Shown here: piece by piece, positions 30,548 through 39,415 of the stretch
Layout of the letters: each line of letters begins with the position of its first letter
Position numbering within the stretch: position 1 is the first letter of the stretch
Notes under the pieces: model-generated
Databases searched by the model: none
Told to the model about the DNA's origin: nothing
Seen by the model: only the letters and a program-made list of their open reading frames with translations
Origin: Bradyrhizobium zhengyangense
Lineage (GTDB): Bacteria; Pseudomonadota; Alphaproteobacteria; Rhizobiales; Xanthobacteraceae
Reading direction: 5' to 3'
NCBI RefSeq assembly: GCF_022012435.1
Contig: NZ_JAKLUA010000021.1
Span: 45,436 to 109,435, forward strand
Length of the DNA: 64,000 bases
Position numbers and translations under genes: made by a program

Positions 30548-31914
30548 CCGCGAACCTTCTCGCCTTCATTTGCGGCCCACCATGGGCCTGGATCGATTGG
30601 AGTGCCGTCTTTGCGGAACTCGACATACAGCACAGGTTGACTCGCGTTGGTGGCGAGAATGGAGGCGACTTGAGATGTCGACCCCATGGTCGCGACCGGC
30701 TCCCCAGTGAGCACAAACTGTCCGATGTTTACCGAAATGCGCTCCATCCCGGCGATCAGGACATGATACCCGCCCCCGGCATTGAGGATCAAGAGTTGTC
30801 CATAGCTGCGGAACGGACCGGCATAAACGACCCAGCCATCGCACGGCGTCGTGACCTGGGAGCCGGGCTTGGTCGCCAGCGAAATACCCTTCTGGACCCC
30901 GCCGACCCCGTCGGAACCGCCAAAGTCCCTGATCTTGTTACCGTTAACCGGCAGCGGCAGGAGCCCCTTGGCCGAGGCGAACAGGATGGCCGGGCTGGTC
31001 CGGGAGCGGTCCTTGAAGATGGCCGGGCCCGGTTTGGCGTTGGCCGCCGCATTCGCAGCCGCGGCCTTGGCTTCTTTGGCCTCCTTGGCCTCGGCCTGCT
31101 TGGCGGCCTCGGCGGCCTTCTCGGCCGCCTTGGCGGCGCTTTGCAGGTCCTGCTCCATCTTGGCGATCAGGCCCTGGAGATCGCCGACCTGCTTTGACAG
31201 CGTGATGGCGCGCGAATTCTCGGCGTCGAGGTCCTTTTCGCGCGAGGCCTGCTGGCGCTGCCGCTCGTCGACAAGTGCGGCGAGCCGGGTCTGGTCGCTG
31301 CGGATGTTGTCACGGTCGGAGGCGAGCTGGTCGCGCTCGGCCGCGATGTTCTTGCGCAAGGCGACGAGCTCGCCGAGCTCGCTTGCGATCTTTTCCGCGC
31401 GACCGCGCAACTCCGGCACGACGGCGCCGAGCAGAATGGCTGTGCGCAGCGATTGCAGCGCATCCTCGGGCCGCACCAGCAGCGCCGGCGGTGTGCGCCG
31501 TCCGGCGCGCTGCAAGGCCGCCAGCACCTCGACGATATCGGCGCGGCGCGAATCGAGCGAAGCGCGCGCCTGCTGCTCGCGGCCGTTCAGCGTCTTCAGT
31601 CGCGCCTCGGCCTCGTCGATCTTGGTCTCGACGGTGCGGACATTGGCGGCGGTATCGATCAATTGCTGATTGAGCTGGGTGCGGTCCTGGCCGAGCGAGG
31701 CGATCTCGGCCTTCAGCTTGGCCTGCGCTTCCTCAGCGCTCTTCTGCCTGGCGCGCGCGGCTTCCAGCTCCTGCTCGCGCTGCTTGATTGCGTCAGGCGA
31801 GATGGCTGCGGTCTGAGGCGCCGGTGCAATTGTCTGACCTTGCGTCTGAGCTTGTGCGAGGCTTGTGCCGGCGCAGCTCGCAATCAGCAGCAAATTGAGG
31901 ATCGGCGCTCGCAT
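30544..31914 (-). CDS. envC: EnvC-like murein hydrolase activator with degenerate LytM (M23) domain
   Basis: Periplasmic coiled-coil protein of 456 residues. Signal peptide 1-22 (MRAPILNLLLIASCAGTSLA), a long coiled coil from about 40 to 290 (alternating Glu/Lys/Arg/Gln), then a C-terminal M23 fold (ATKPGSQVTTPCDGWVVYAG, YGQLLILNAGGGYHVLIAGM). The zinc ligands expected in active M23 enzymes (HxxxD and the second His of YAH) are missing, as in EnvC, which activates amidases rather than cutting itself. The frame opens with a TTG at 31938; ATG 31914 begins the signal peptide. Confidence 0.85.
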   Translation of the reverse strand: MRAPILNLLLIASCAGTSLAQAQTQGQTIAPAPQTAAISPDAIKQREQELEAARARQKSAEEAQAKLKAEIASLGQDRTQLNQQLIDTAANVRTVETKIDEAEARLKTLNGREQQARASLDSRRADIVEVLAALQRAGRRTPPALLVRPEDALQSLRTAILLGAVVPELRGRAEKIASELGELVALRKNIAAERDQLASDRDNIRSDQTRLAALVDERQRQQASREKDLDAENSRAITLSKQVGDLQGLIAKMEQDLQSAAKAAEKAAEAAKQAEAKEAKEAKAAAANAAANAKPGPAIFKDRSRTSPAILFASAKGLLPLPVNGNKIRDFGGSDGVGGVQKGISLATKPGSQVTTPCDGWVVYAGPFRSYGQLLILNAGGGYHVLIAGMERISVNIGQFVLTGEPVATMGSTSQVASILATNASQPVLYVEFRKDGTPIDPGPWWAANEGEKVRG

Positions 31915-31959
31915 CTGTTGGACAAGGTTCTCGGACAAGGTGCTCGTTGTGGGCGCGAA

Positions 31960-32442
31960 TCACGCGCGATGATAGGGGTGGCCGGCCAGAATGGTGGCGG
32001 CCCGATACAGCTGTTCCAGAAGCATGACGCGGACCATTTGATGCGGCCAGGTCGCAGAGCCGAACGCGATCGCGAACTTGGCCTTACGGCGCAATTCGGG
32101 CGAAAGTCCGTCCGCCCCTCCGATCACGAAGATAGTATGACCGGCGCCCTCGTCGCGCCAGCGTCCGAGATTCCGTGCGAATACGGTGGAATCGAGGTTT
32201 TGTCCGCGCTCGTCCATCGCCACCAGAATCGATTTTTCGGGAATATGCGCTGATATCGCCGCGGCCTCTTCGGCCATGCGCGTTGCGGTGTCGCGCGCGC
32301 GGCTCTCGGGGATTTCGTGGATGGTCAGCTCGCGGAATCCGAGCTTGCGGCCTGCCTCGTCGAACCGCTCGAAATAGCGGTCGGCAAGCTCCCGTTCGGG
32401 GCCCTGCTTCAGCCGGCCCACCGCAATGACTGCAACACGCAT
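31960..32442 (-). CDS. rlmH: 23S rRNA pseudouridine-1915 N3-methyltransferase RlmH
   Basis: SPOUT-class methyltransferase, 160 residues, that modifies helix 69 of 23S rRNA using S-adenosylmethionine. The knotted cofactor site is visible in FVIGGADGLSPELRRKA and the C-terminal tail ATWPHQMVRVMLLEQLYRA. The frame extends to 32502, but ATG 32442 gives the family start MRVAVIAVGRLK. It follows rsfS by 94 bases, a common pairing. Confidence 0.93.
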   Translation of the reverse strand: MRVAVIAVGRLKQGPERELADRYFERFDEAGRKLGFRELTIHEIPESRARDTATRMAEEAAAISAHIPEKSILVAMDERGQNLDSTVFARNLGRWRDEGAGHTIFVIGGADGLSPELRRKAKFAIAFGSATWPHQMVRVMLLEQLYRAATILAGHPYHRA

Positions 32443-32536
32443 GAGGTCTCGGAGTCGTGTTTTCATGACCGCGCGCATTCCGCGCGCGCACGACGCTAGC
32501 ATGCGCGTCAGCCGATTCGAAATCGGCCAAGTAGGC

Positions 32537-32959
32537 CTAGATCGCCTTCGCCGCCCCTGGGCCCTGCGTGTACAATCTCTCGAGATTGTAGAACTCGCGG
32601 ACCTCGGGTCTGAACACGTGCACGATCACATCGCCGGAATCGATCAGCACCCAGTCGCAATTGGGCAAGCCCTCGACATGGACGTTCTTGATGCCGGTTT
32701 CCTTGAGGCTCTTCGTCACGTTCTCCGCGATCGCGCCAACGTGCCGGTTCGCACGGCCCGTGGTGACGATCATGTAGTCGGAGTATGCCGATTTGCCGCG
32801 AAGGTCGATGGTGACCGTCTCTTCCGCCTTCATGTCCTCGAGGCGGGAGAGGATCAGGCTCAGCGTCTTGTCGGCGTCGGGTTGCGCCTTCAAGGCCGCA
32901 GCTTGGGTCGATGTTTTACGCGTAGGCTTAGCAACCTTGGGTAAAACAGACTTGGACAA
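32537..32959 (-). CDS. rsfS: Ribosomal silencing factor RsfS
   Basis: RsfS/YbeB/Iojap protein, 140 residues, which binds ribosomal protein L14 and blocks subunit joining under starvation. Core visible: EETVTIDLRGKSAYSDYMIV, GRANRHVGAIAENV, then CDWVLIDSGDVIVHVF and EVREFYNLERLY. An N-terminal extension of about 25 residues is rich in Lys, Thr and Ala. The only start in the frame before an in-frame stop is a TTG at 32959, with no strong ribosome binding site, so the exact start is uncertain. Confidence 0.88.
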   Translation of the reverse strand: MSKSVLPKVAKPTRKTSTQAAALKAQPDADKTLSLILSRLEDMKAEETVTIDLRGKSAYSDYMIVTTGRANRHVGAIAENVTKSLKETGIKNVHVEGLPNCDWVLIDSGDVIVHVFRPEVREFYNLERLYTQGPGAAKAI

Positions 32960-33091
32960 TACAGATGTGGTCAGGGACCATTCCTTTCACTGTATCGCGA
33001 ACGCCGAATCCGGCGCCCACTGGCTACACTACATCATGTGGGGTTAAGGGTTTCAATATGCCAGAGAGCCCGTAAATCCCCACACTCCGTC

Positions 33092-33736
33092 TCACTTCGT
33101 ACCTTTCCAGCTCCCGTCCGGGTTCCGCAAGCCCGTCGAGGAGAGGTTGAGCTTCAATCCGGTCAAGAAGACCCAGGCCGGCGCCGGCCGATCCGCAAGC
33201 AAGGCTGCCTCATTCTCCGGCAGGCGATAGCGCGCAAGCGCCTGGGCGGCGGGGGAGGCGAGGGCGCGAAAACTCTGCGGCGGGCGATCGATGACCGCCA
33301 TCGGCACCTGGTCGGCGATGCGCCGCCAATGCTGCCAACGGTGGAATTGAGCGAGGTTGTCGGCGCCCATAATCCAGACAAAGCGCAAGCCACTGAGACG
33401 GCGGCGCAAGGTGTTGATCGTGTCGATAGTATAGCGGGTGCGAATGACGGATTCGAGACAGCTCACCTCGATCCTGGAATCGTTGGCGACGTCGCGCGCT
33501 GCCTGCATGCGCTCGCCGAGTTCATGCAGGTTGCCGTTCTCCTTGAGCGGATTCCCTGGCGTGACCAGCCACCAGACGCGATCGAGCTGAAGGCGCTTCA
33601 GCGCGAACTGACTGATGGCGCGATGCGCCTGGTGCGGCGGATTGAACGAGCCACCGAGCAGGCCGATGCGCATGCCTTCGGTGTAGGGCGGGATGGCCTG
33701 CGCCACGAAGCGTGGCGCGACGAAATTGTTACTCAA
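33092..33736 (-). CDS. nadD: Nicotinate-nucleotide adenylyltransferase NadD
   Basis: Nucleotidyltransferase, 214 residues, making nicotinate adenine dinucleotide in NAD synthesis. The ATP-binding motif GGSFNPPHQAH is intact (residues 28-38), with WIMGADNLAQFHRW further on and the C-terminal SSTGLR variant of the ISSTxIR motif. The chosen start is TTG 33736; ATG 33673 (MRIGLLGGSF) would remove 21 residues and is a fair alternative. It starts 24 bases after the proA stop, in the block proB-proA-nadD-rsfS-rlmH. Confidence 0.93.
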   Translation of the reverse strand: MSNNFVAPRFVAQAIPPYTEGMRIGLLGGSFNPPHQAHRAISQFALKRLQLDRVWWLVTPGNPLKENGNLHELGERMQAARDVANDSRIEVSCLESVIRTRYTIDTINTLRRRLSGLRFVWIMGADNLAQFHRWQHWRRIADQVPMAVIDRPPQSFRALASPAAQALARYRLPENEAALLADRPAPAWVFLTGLKLNLSSTGLRNPDGSWKGTK

Positions 33737-33759
33737 TGCCCCGCGCCTCGCGCCATGCC

Positions 33760-35055
33760 TTACGGCCGCGTCTGTCCTGTGCCATGAACGCGATATTTGA
33801 AACTCGTCAATTGCTCGGCACCAACAGGACCACGGGCGTGGAAGCGGCCGGTGGCGATGCCGATCTCGGCGCCGAAGCCGAACTCGCCGCCATCGGCGAA
33901 CTGCGTCGAGGCGTTGTGCAGCACGATCGCTGAATCGACTTCGCTGAGGAATTTCTTTGCAGCTGCGTCGTTCTCGCTCACGATCGCATCGGTGTGGTGC
34001 GAGCCGTGGTCCTGGATGTGCGCGATCGCGCCGTCAACGCCGTCGACCACCTTCGCGGCGATGATCGCGTCGAGATATTCGGTGTCCCAATCATCTTCGC
34101 TGGCGGGTTTAACGCGCGCGTCGGCTTTCTGCACGGCGTCGTCACCGCGCACTTCGCAGCCGGCCTCGAGCAGCATCTCGACCAGCGGTTTCAAGTTCTT
34201 CGCAGCAGCAGCCCGATCGACCAGCAGCGTTTCGGCCGCGCCACAGACGCCGGTGCGGCGCATCTTGGCGTTGAGCACGATCTCCTTCGCCATGGCGAGG
34301 TCGGCACTGGCATCGACATAGACGTGGTTGACGCCTTCGAGATGCGCGAACACGGGCACGCGCGCTTCCTGCTCGACGCGCGCGACGAGGCTCTTGCCGC
34401 CACGCGGCACGATCACGTCAATCGAACCGTTCAATCCGGACAGCATCATGCCAACGGCCGCACGGTCGCGCGTCGGCACCAGCGTGATCGCAGCTTCGGG
34501 AAGTCCCGCTTCGCGCAGCCCCTGGACGAGACATTCGTGGATCGCGCGGCAGGAGCGGAAACTGTCGGAGCCGCCGCGCAGGATCACGGCATTGCCCGAC
34601 TTCAAACAGAGCACGCCGGCGTCCGCCGCAACGTTGGGGCGGCTCTCGAAGATCACGCCGACGACGCCGAGCGGCACACGCACACGCTCGATGGTCATGC
34701 CGTTCGGCCGCTGCCAGCTCTCGGTGACGATGCCGACGGGATCGGCAATGCCGCGCACGATTGCGATGCCTTCGGCCATGCCCTCGACCCGCGCCGGCGT
34801 CAGCGTCAGGCGATCGATGAAGGCGGAGGTCGCGTTGCCGGAGGCGCGGGCTTCCGCGACGTCTTCGGCATTGGCGGCGAGGATCGCAGCGGCATGCTTG
34901 CGGATCGCGCGCTCCATGGCCTCAAGCGCCCGGTTCTTCTGCTCCGGCGGCGCCAGCGCCAACACGCGCGCGGCGGCGCGGGCACGGGTGGCGAGATCGG
35001 ACATCAGCGCCTGAAGATCGGCGTTACCGTCGACGGCTTTGAGGGGGGCGGCCAT
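33760..35055 (-). CDS. proA: Gamma-glutamyl phosphate reductase
   Basis: Second enzyme of proline synthesis, 431 residues, an aldehyde-dehydrogenase-fold protein reducing glutamyl-5-phosphate with NADPH. The catalytic Cys lies in KMRRTGVCGAAETLL. The phosphate and cofactor regions VPLGVVGVIFESRPNV and NAVILRGGSDSFRS are typical. It works with ProB, encoded 169 bases upstream on the same strand. Start ATG 35055. Confidence 0.96.
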   Translation of the reverse strand: MAAPLKAVDGNADLQALMSDLATRARAAARVLALAPPEQKNRALEAMERAIRKHAAAILAANAEDVAEARASGNATSAFIDRLTLTPARVEGMAEGIAIVRGIADPVGIVTESWQRPNGMTIERVRVPLGVVGVIFESRPNVAADAGVLCLKSGNAVILRGGSDSFRSCRAIHECLVQGLREAGLPEAAITLVPTRDRAAVGMMLSGLNGSIDVIVPRGGKSLVARVEQEARVPVFAHLEGVNHVYVDASADLAMAKEIVLNAKMRRTGVCGAAETLLVDRAAAAKNLKPLVEMLLEAGCEVRGDDAVQKADARVKPASEDDWDTEYLDAIIAAKVVDGVDGAIAHIQDHGSHHTDAIVSENDAAAKKFLSEVDSAIVLHNASTQFADGGEFGFGAEIGIATGRFHARGPVGAEQLTSFKYRVHGTGQTRP

Positions 35056-35147
35056 GGGAGTTCAACCTTCTGCTAAGGCGGTGTCCTAGCATGGAAATCC
35101 CGCTTTTGCGAAGGGCAGGGAGGGTATGGCAGGGCTTCGGGAGACGG

Positions 35148-35206
35148 CTGCTGGGCTCGGCCACTGGCCCAGCTTCCGGCGGCCGGGACAAGCCCGGCAT
35201 GACGGT
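35148..35206. repeat. Partial mirror repeat between proB and proA
   Basis: CTGGGC/GCCCAG arms flanking about ten bases, followed by CCGGGACAAGCCCGGCATGAC, which matches one end of the element at 21639-21723. Only half an element is recognisable. Confidence 0.5.
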
Positions 35207-35224
35207 TCGGCTGCTCTTCGGCCC

Positions 35225-36346
35225 TTACCCGCCCACCACCAGATCGTCGCGGTGGATCATCTCCGAACGGCCGCTGATGCCGAGGATGAGCATCACGTCC
35301 GGGGACGAGCGGCCCTTGATCCGCTCGGCGACCTCGGCGTCATAGGCGATCAAGCCGCGGCCGACTTCGCTGGTGTCGGGGCCGCGGACGATCACGGCAT
35401 CGCCGCGGGCGAACTGGCCCTCGACCTTGATCACGCCGGCCGGCAGCAGGCTGGCGCCGGCGCGCAGCGCCGTCACGGCGCCCGCATCGATGGTCAGCGT
35501 CCCCTTCGGCTCCAGCGTGCCGGCGATCCAGCGTTTTCGCGAGGTGATGGGATTGGCCGGCGTCAGGAACCAGGTGCAACGGCCGCCATTGGCGATCGCC
35601 TGCAAGGGATGCTCGATCTTGCCTGATGCAATCAGCATGTGCGTGCCGCCCGTCGTGGCGATCTTGGCCGCCTCGACCTTGGTGCGCATGCCGCCGCGCG
35701 ACAGCTCGGACTCGGCGTCTCCAGCCACCGCCTCGATCTCCGAGGTGATGCTCTCGACCACCGGGATCAGCTTTGCGTTGGGATTGTTTTTCGGCGGGGC
35801 GTCGTAGAGCCCGTCGATGTCGGACAGCAGCACCAAGAGATCAGCGCTCGCCATGGTGGCGACGCGCGCGGCGAGGCGGTCATTGTCGCCGTAGCGGATC
35901 TCGGTGGTGGCGACCGTATCGTTCTCGTTGATCACGGGGATCGCGCGCCATTCCAGCAGCTTGCCGATAGTGGAGCGGGCATTGAGATAACGTCGACGCT
36001 CCTCGGTATCCTGGAGCGTCACCAGAATCTGTCCGGCGCCGATACCGTGAGCGCCGAGCACCTCCGACCAGATCCGCGCCAGCGCGATCTGGCCGACAGC
36101 GGCGGCCGCCTGGCTTTCCTCCAGCTTCAGCGGCCCGCGCGGCAATTTGAGCCGGCTGCGGCCGAGCGCGATCGAGCCGGAGGACACCACGAGGACGTCG
36201 CGGCCCTCCTTGTGCAGCTTCGCCATGTCGTCGGCGAGCGCAGCCAGCCACGACGCCCGCACCTCGCCCCGGTCGGAATCGACCAGCAGCGCGGAGCCGA
36301 CCTTGACGACGATGCGGCGGAATTGACTGAGTTCGGGGCTTGCCAT
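35225..36346 (-). CDS. proB: Glutamate 5-kinase
   Basis: First enzyme of proline synthesis, 373 residues. The amino-acid-kinase domain covers 1-260 (RIVVKVGSALLVDSDRGEVR, ENDTVATTEIRYGDNDRLAA, SRGGMRTKVEAAKIAT). A C-terminal PUA domain covers about 275-365 (GTLTIDAGAVTALRAGASLL). Feedback control by proline is usual. In related genomes it commonly follows obgE; here obgE is 3.1 kb away behind a sulfatase and a TctC gene. Confidence 0.95.
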   Translation of the reverse strand: MASPELSQFRRIVVKVGSALLVDSDRGEVRASWLAALADDMAKLHKEGRDVLVVSSGSIALGRSRLKLPRGPLKLEESQAAAAVGQIALARIWSEVLGAHGIGAGQILVTLQDTEERRRYLNARSTIGKLLEWRAIPVINENDTVATTEIRYGDNDRLAARVATMASADLLVLLSDIDGLYDAPPKNNPNAKLIPVVESITSEIEAVAGDAESELSRGGMRTKVEAAKIATTGGTHMLIASGKIEHPLQAIANGGRCTWFLTPANPITSRKRWIAGTLEPKGTLTIDAGAVTALRAGASLLPAGVIKVEGQFARGDAVIVRGPDTSEVGRGLIAYDAEVAERIKGRSSPDVMLILGISGRSEMIHRDDLVVGG

Positions 36347-36544
36347 GTTCGTATATGCTGGCGCGTACGGCGAAATTGCTCAGGAAACGGCGGAGCGACA
36401 GGCGGCGCCGATGAGGCTGCTTTTGCAGCAGGACGATGGCCGGCGCAAGGCGGCAGGCCCGGTAAACGGCGAAGGTCGGTCTTGTTTTGGGCGCTGGCCC
36501 GGTTCTAATGCCGCCAACCAACAACGGGCTGGACGAGGAAACGA

Positions 36545-37510
36545 ATGGATCGCCGTAAATTCATGGCCGGATGTCTCGGGTTACCGCTATTGGCGCAGGC
36601 GGGCGAGGCGGAGGCGCAGGCCGGGCTGACAAAGATCATCTTCCCGTTTGCGGCAGGAGCCGGCGGCGACACGCTGTGCCGCTTGGTCGCGCAGGAAATA
36701 GCCCCGATGCTGCAGCGGACCGTCGTGGTCGAAAACCGCACCGGCGGCGACGGCCTGATCGGCATCAAAGCGGTGAAGGGCGCGAGCCCCGACGGCAGCA
36801 TGGTGCTGGTGACGACAGGGCCCACCATGTACCTGCTGCCGATGGTAGAGACGACGCCGAGCTTCGACACCGCGAAGGATTTCATGCCGGTGTCGTTGCT
36901 GGCGCGGTTCGAATTCGCGCTGGTGGTTGGCCCAGCCATGGACGTCTCTGACTTCAAGGGATTCGTCGCCTGGCTGAAGGCGCATCCCGACAACACCTCG
37001 TTCGGCGTGCCGAGCAACGGCACCATTCCGCACTTCGCCGGCTCCAAGCTGGAAAGGGATCTCGGCATTCCCCTGACGCGCGTGCCCTATCGCGGCAGCG
37101 CGCCGATCCTCAACGACATCATCGGCGGCCACATTTCTTTCGGGATTACCACGGTGGCGGACGCGCTGCCGCAGCATCGCGCCAAGGGCGTGAGGATCAT
37201 CGCCATCTCGAGTGCGGAACGCTCGCCGTTCGCTCCCGAGGTGCCGACGCTGAAGGAAAGCGGCATCGATCTCGTGGCGGACGCCTGGTACGGCATGTGG
37301 CTTCCCGCCGGCAGCCCGCCGGAGTTCGCGAGCAAGCTCGGCGCGGCCGCAGCCGCCGCGCTTGCCAAGCCCGACGTGAAGGAGAAGCTCACAGCGATCG
37401 GGCTGATTCCGGTCGGCAGCAGCGCCGATGGGCTGACCAAGGAGCTCGCCGCCAACACGGCGTTCTGGCAGCCGATCGTGAAGGCAACGGGATACAAGAT
37501 CGAGAATTGA
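36545..37510 (+). CDS. Bug/TctC-family periplasmic substrate-binding protein
   Basis: Extracytoplasmic binding protein, 321 residues, of the tripartite tricarboxylate transporter (Bug) family. A signal peptide with MDRRKFMAGCLGLPLLAQAG, Tat-like in its Arg pair, then PFAAGAGGDTLCRLVAQEI, VVENRTGGDGLIG and PYRGSAPILNDIIGGHI, all family landmarks. No TctA or TctB membrane gene is nearby, as is usual for orphan Bug proteins. It is divergent from proB and convergent with the sulfatase, an insert between two genes normally adjacent. Confidence 0.87.
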   Translation: MDRRKFMAGCLGLPLLAQAGEAEAQAGLTKIIFPFAAGAGGDTLCRLVAQEIAPMLQRTVVVENRTGGDGLIGIKAVKGASPDGSMVLVTTGPTMYLLPMVETTPSFDTAKDFMPVSLLARFEFALVVGPAMDVSDFKGFVAWLKAHPDNTSFGVPSNGTIPHFAGSKLERDLGIPLTRVPYRGSAPILNDIIGGHISFGITTVADALPQHRAKGVRIIAISSAERSPFAPEVPTLKESGIDLVADAWYGMWLPAGSPPEFASKLGAAAAAALAKPDVKEKLTAIGLIPVGSSADGLTKELAANTAFWQPIVKATGYKIEN

Positions 37511-37553
37511 GGTCTTCTCCCTCGCCCCGCCTACGGGGAGATGGAAGAGCAGC

Positions 37554-39188
37554 TCACATCTTTGCGCGTTGCGCGATGCCGTCCTTGATCGCAGCGAGTT
37601 CGGCTTCGTCCCAGATGCCGATCAGAATCCCGCCCTTCACCTGGAGCTGGCTGTCCGCATAGTTCGCGATTTTTTCGCGCGGCGTGGTGATGTGGTCGTT
37701 GGGATGCAGCGCCCAGTCGAACAGCTCGGCCTGGAGCCGTGCGATGATCGCGGCGCATTCAGGGTCATCGCCGCGATCGACGTATTCCTGCGGATCGGCT
37801 TCAAGATCATACAGCATCGGGCGGAAGCCGGAGGCGTGGATGTATTTCCAGCGGCCATCGAACACCATGAACAGACGACAGCGTTCGATCGGCTGGTTCA
37901 GCTTCAGCCGCACGTCCTGCATGGCGTAATCGTATTCGGAGAACGCCACCTTGCGCCAATCAGCCGGCGTCGAGCCGCGCAGCAGCGGGAGCAACGAGCG
38001 CCCTTCGAGGATGTGGCCCGGCACCTTGCCGCCGAAATAATCGACGAAGGTCGGCGCGAGATCGATGCCTTCGACCAGCGCATCGCTGCGTGTGCCGCGC
38101 GTGGCGTCCGCTTCTTGCGATGGGTCGATGATGATCAGCGGGATCTTCGCCGACTGCTCGTGGAAAAGGTCCTTCTCGCCCATCCAGTGATCGCCGAGAT
38201 AGTCGCCGTGATCGGAGGTGAACACGATCATGGTGGCTTCCGTAAGGCCGCGCTCCTCCAAGAACCTCATCAGCACGCCCATCTGGTCGTCGATCTGGGT
38301 GATCAGGCCCATATAGGTCGGGATCACCTTCTCGCGGGCCTCATCGCGCGCCATGTTGCGGGAGTAGCGCATGTCCATGTAGGCGCCGAACACCGGATGG
38401 GGATTCTGCCGCTCGCGTTCGGAGCGGATCACCGGGATCATGTCTTCAGTCGAATACATGCTGGCGTAAGGCTCGGGCGCGATGTAGGGCCAGTGCGGCT
38501 TGATGTAGGACAGATGCAGGCACCACGGCCGGCCATCGGTCTCGGCCTCGCTGATGAAATCCATCGCGCGCCGCGTCATGTAGGGCGTCTCGGAATGCTC
38601 GTCCGGCACGCGCGCGGCCTTGTCGGCGTGCACCAGCAGCCAGCCGTTCTGCAACGAGCCGTCTTCCGCCGCACCTGAGTTCGCCCAATGCTCCCAGGGA
38701 TTGGGGGCTTCAAAACCTTGCTGACGCAGATACTCGTCGTATTTCGGCCGCGGGCGGCCGGTCGGATGCAGGCCGTCGTCGCGCTCATAGGGCTCGAAGC
38801 CGCATTCGGCGACGTGCACGCCAATGACGGATTCCGGCGGAATGCCGAGCGCCTTCATGCCTTCGAGATCAGGCGCCATATGGGTCTTGCCGACCAGCAC
38901 GTTGCGCACGCCGATCTTCTTGAGGTGATCGCCGAGCGTCGGCTCGCCGACGCGCAAGGGCCAGCCGTTCCAGTGCGAGCCGTGCGAGCGCATGTAGCGG
39001 CCGGTGTAGAACGACATCCGCGACGGGCCGCAGATCGGCGATTGCACATAGGCCTTCGAGAACAGCACGCCATGCTTCGCCATGGCGTCGATGTTCGGCG
39101 TCTTCAACGTGGGATGGCCGGTGCAGCCGAGATAATCATAGCGAAGCTGGTCGCACATGATCCAGAGAACGTTCTTCGCGCGCGCCAT
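37554..39188 (-). CDS. Cys-type sulfatase / phosphonate monoester hydrolase-like enzyme
   Basis: Alkaline-phosphatase-superfamily hydrolase, 544 residues, acting on sulfate or related esters. The formylglycine motif is C53-G-P-S-R57 in SPICGPSRMSFYTGRY, so it needs maturation by a formylglycine-generating enzyme, not seen here. Metal ligands are D13 (MCDQLRYDYLG) and the DHG in FTSDHGDYLGDHW. There is no signal peptide, so the enzyme is probably cytoplasmic. The frame extends to 39278; ATG 39188 follows CCGGAG and starts MARAKNVLWIM. The substrate cannot be decided: arylsulfates, choline sulfate and phosphonate monoesters are all possible. Confidence 0.85.
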   Translation of the reverse strand: MARAKNVLWIMCDQLRYDYLGCTGHPTLKTPNIDAMAKHGVLFSKAYVQSPICGPSRMSFYTGRYMRSHGSHWNGWPLRVGEPTLGDHLKKIGVRNVLVGKTHMAPDLEGMKALGIPPESVIGVHVAECGFEPYERDDGLHPTGRPRPKYDEYLRQQGFEAPNPWEHWANSGAAEDGSLQNGWLLVHADKAARVPDEHSETPYMTRRAMDFISEAETDGRPWCLHLSYIKPHWPYIAPEPYASMYSTEDMIPVIRSERERQNPHPVFGAYMDMRYSRNMARDEAREKVIPTYMGLITQIDDQMGVLMRFLEERGLTEATMIVFTSDHGDYLGDHWMGEKDLFHEQSAKIPLIIIDPSQEADATRGTRSDALVEGIDLAPTFVDYFGGKVPGHILEGRSLLPLLRGSTPADWRKVAFSEYDYAMQDVRLKLNQPIERCRLFMVFDGRWKYIHASGFRPMLYDLEADPQEYVDRGDDPECAAIIARLQAELFDWALHPNDHITTPREKIANYADSQLQVKGGILIGIWDEAELAAIKDGIAQRAKM

Positions 39189-39286
39189 GCCTATCGCTCC
39201 GGTCATTTCTTGATTGTTCGATGCTGCGCTATCGCGGTTGCGATGACAAGCTAGTGATGCGTACGCCAGCAACCTCACACTCCGCT

Positions 39287-39413
39287 GTCGTCCCTGCGAA
39301 AGCAGGGACCCATAACCACAGGGAGAGGTTTGGCGAAGACTGGTCGTGTGAGACTGCAGCTATCCGCAATCGAGAGATCACGCGGTATGGGTTCCTGCGT
39401 TCGCAGGGACGAC
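39287..39413. repeat. Intergenic mirror repeat, GTCGTCCCTGCG type
   Basis: Left end GTCGTCCCTGCGAAAGCAGG and right end CTGCGTTCGCAGGGACGAC are near-complementary, with inner ACCCATAACC / GGTATGGGTT. It lies just downstream of obgE. Confidence 0.85.
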
Positions 39414-39415
39414 GG

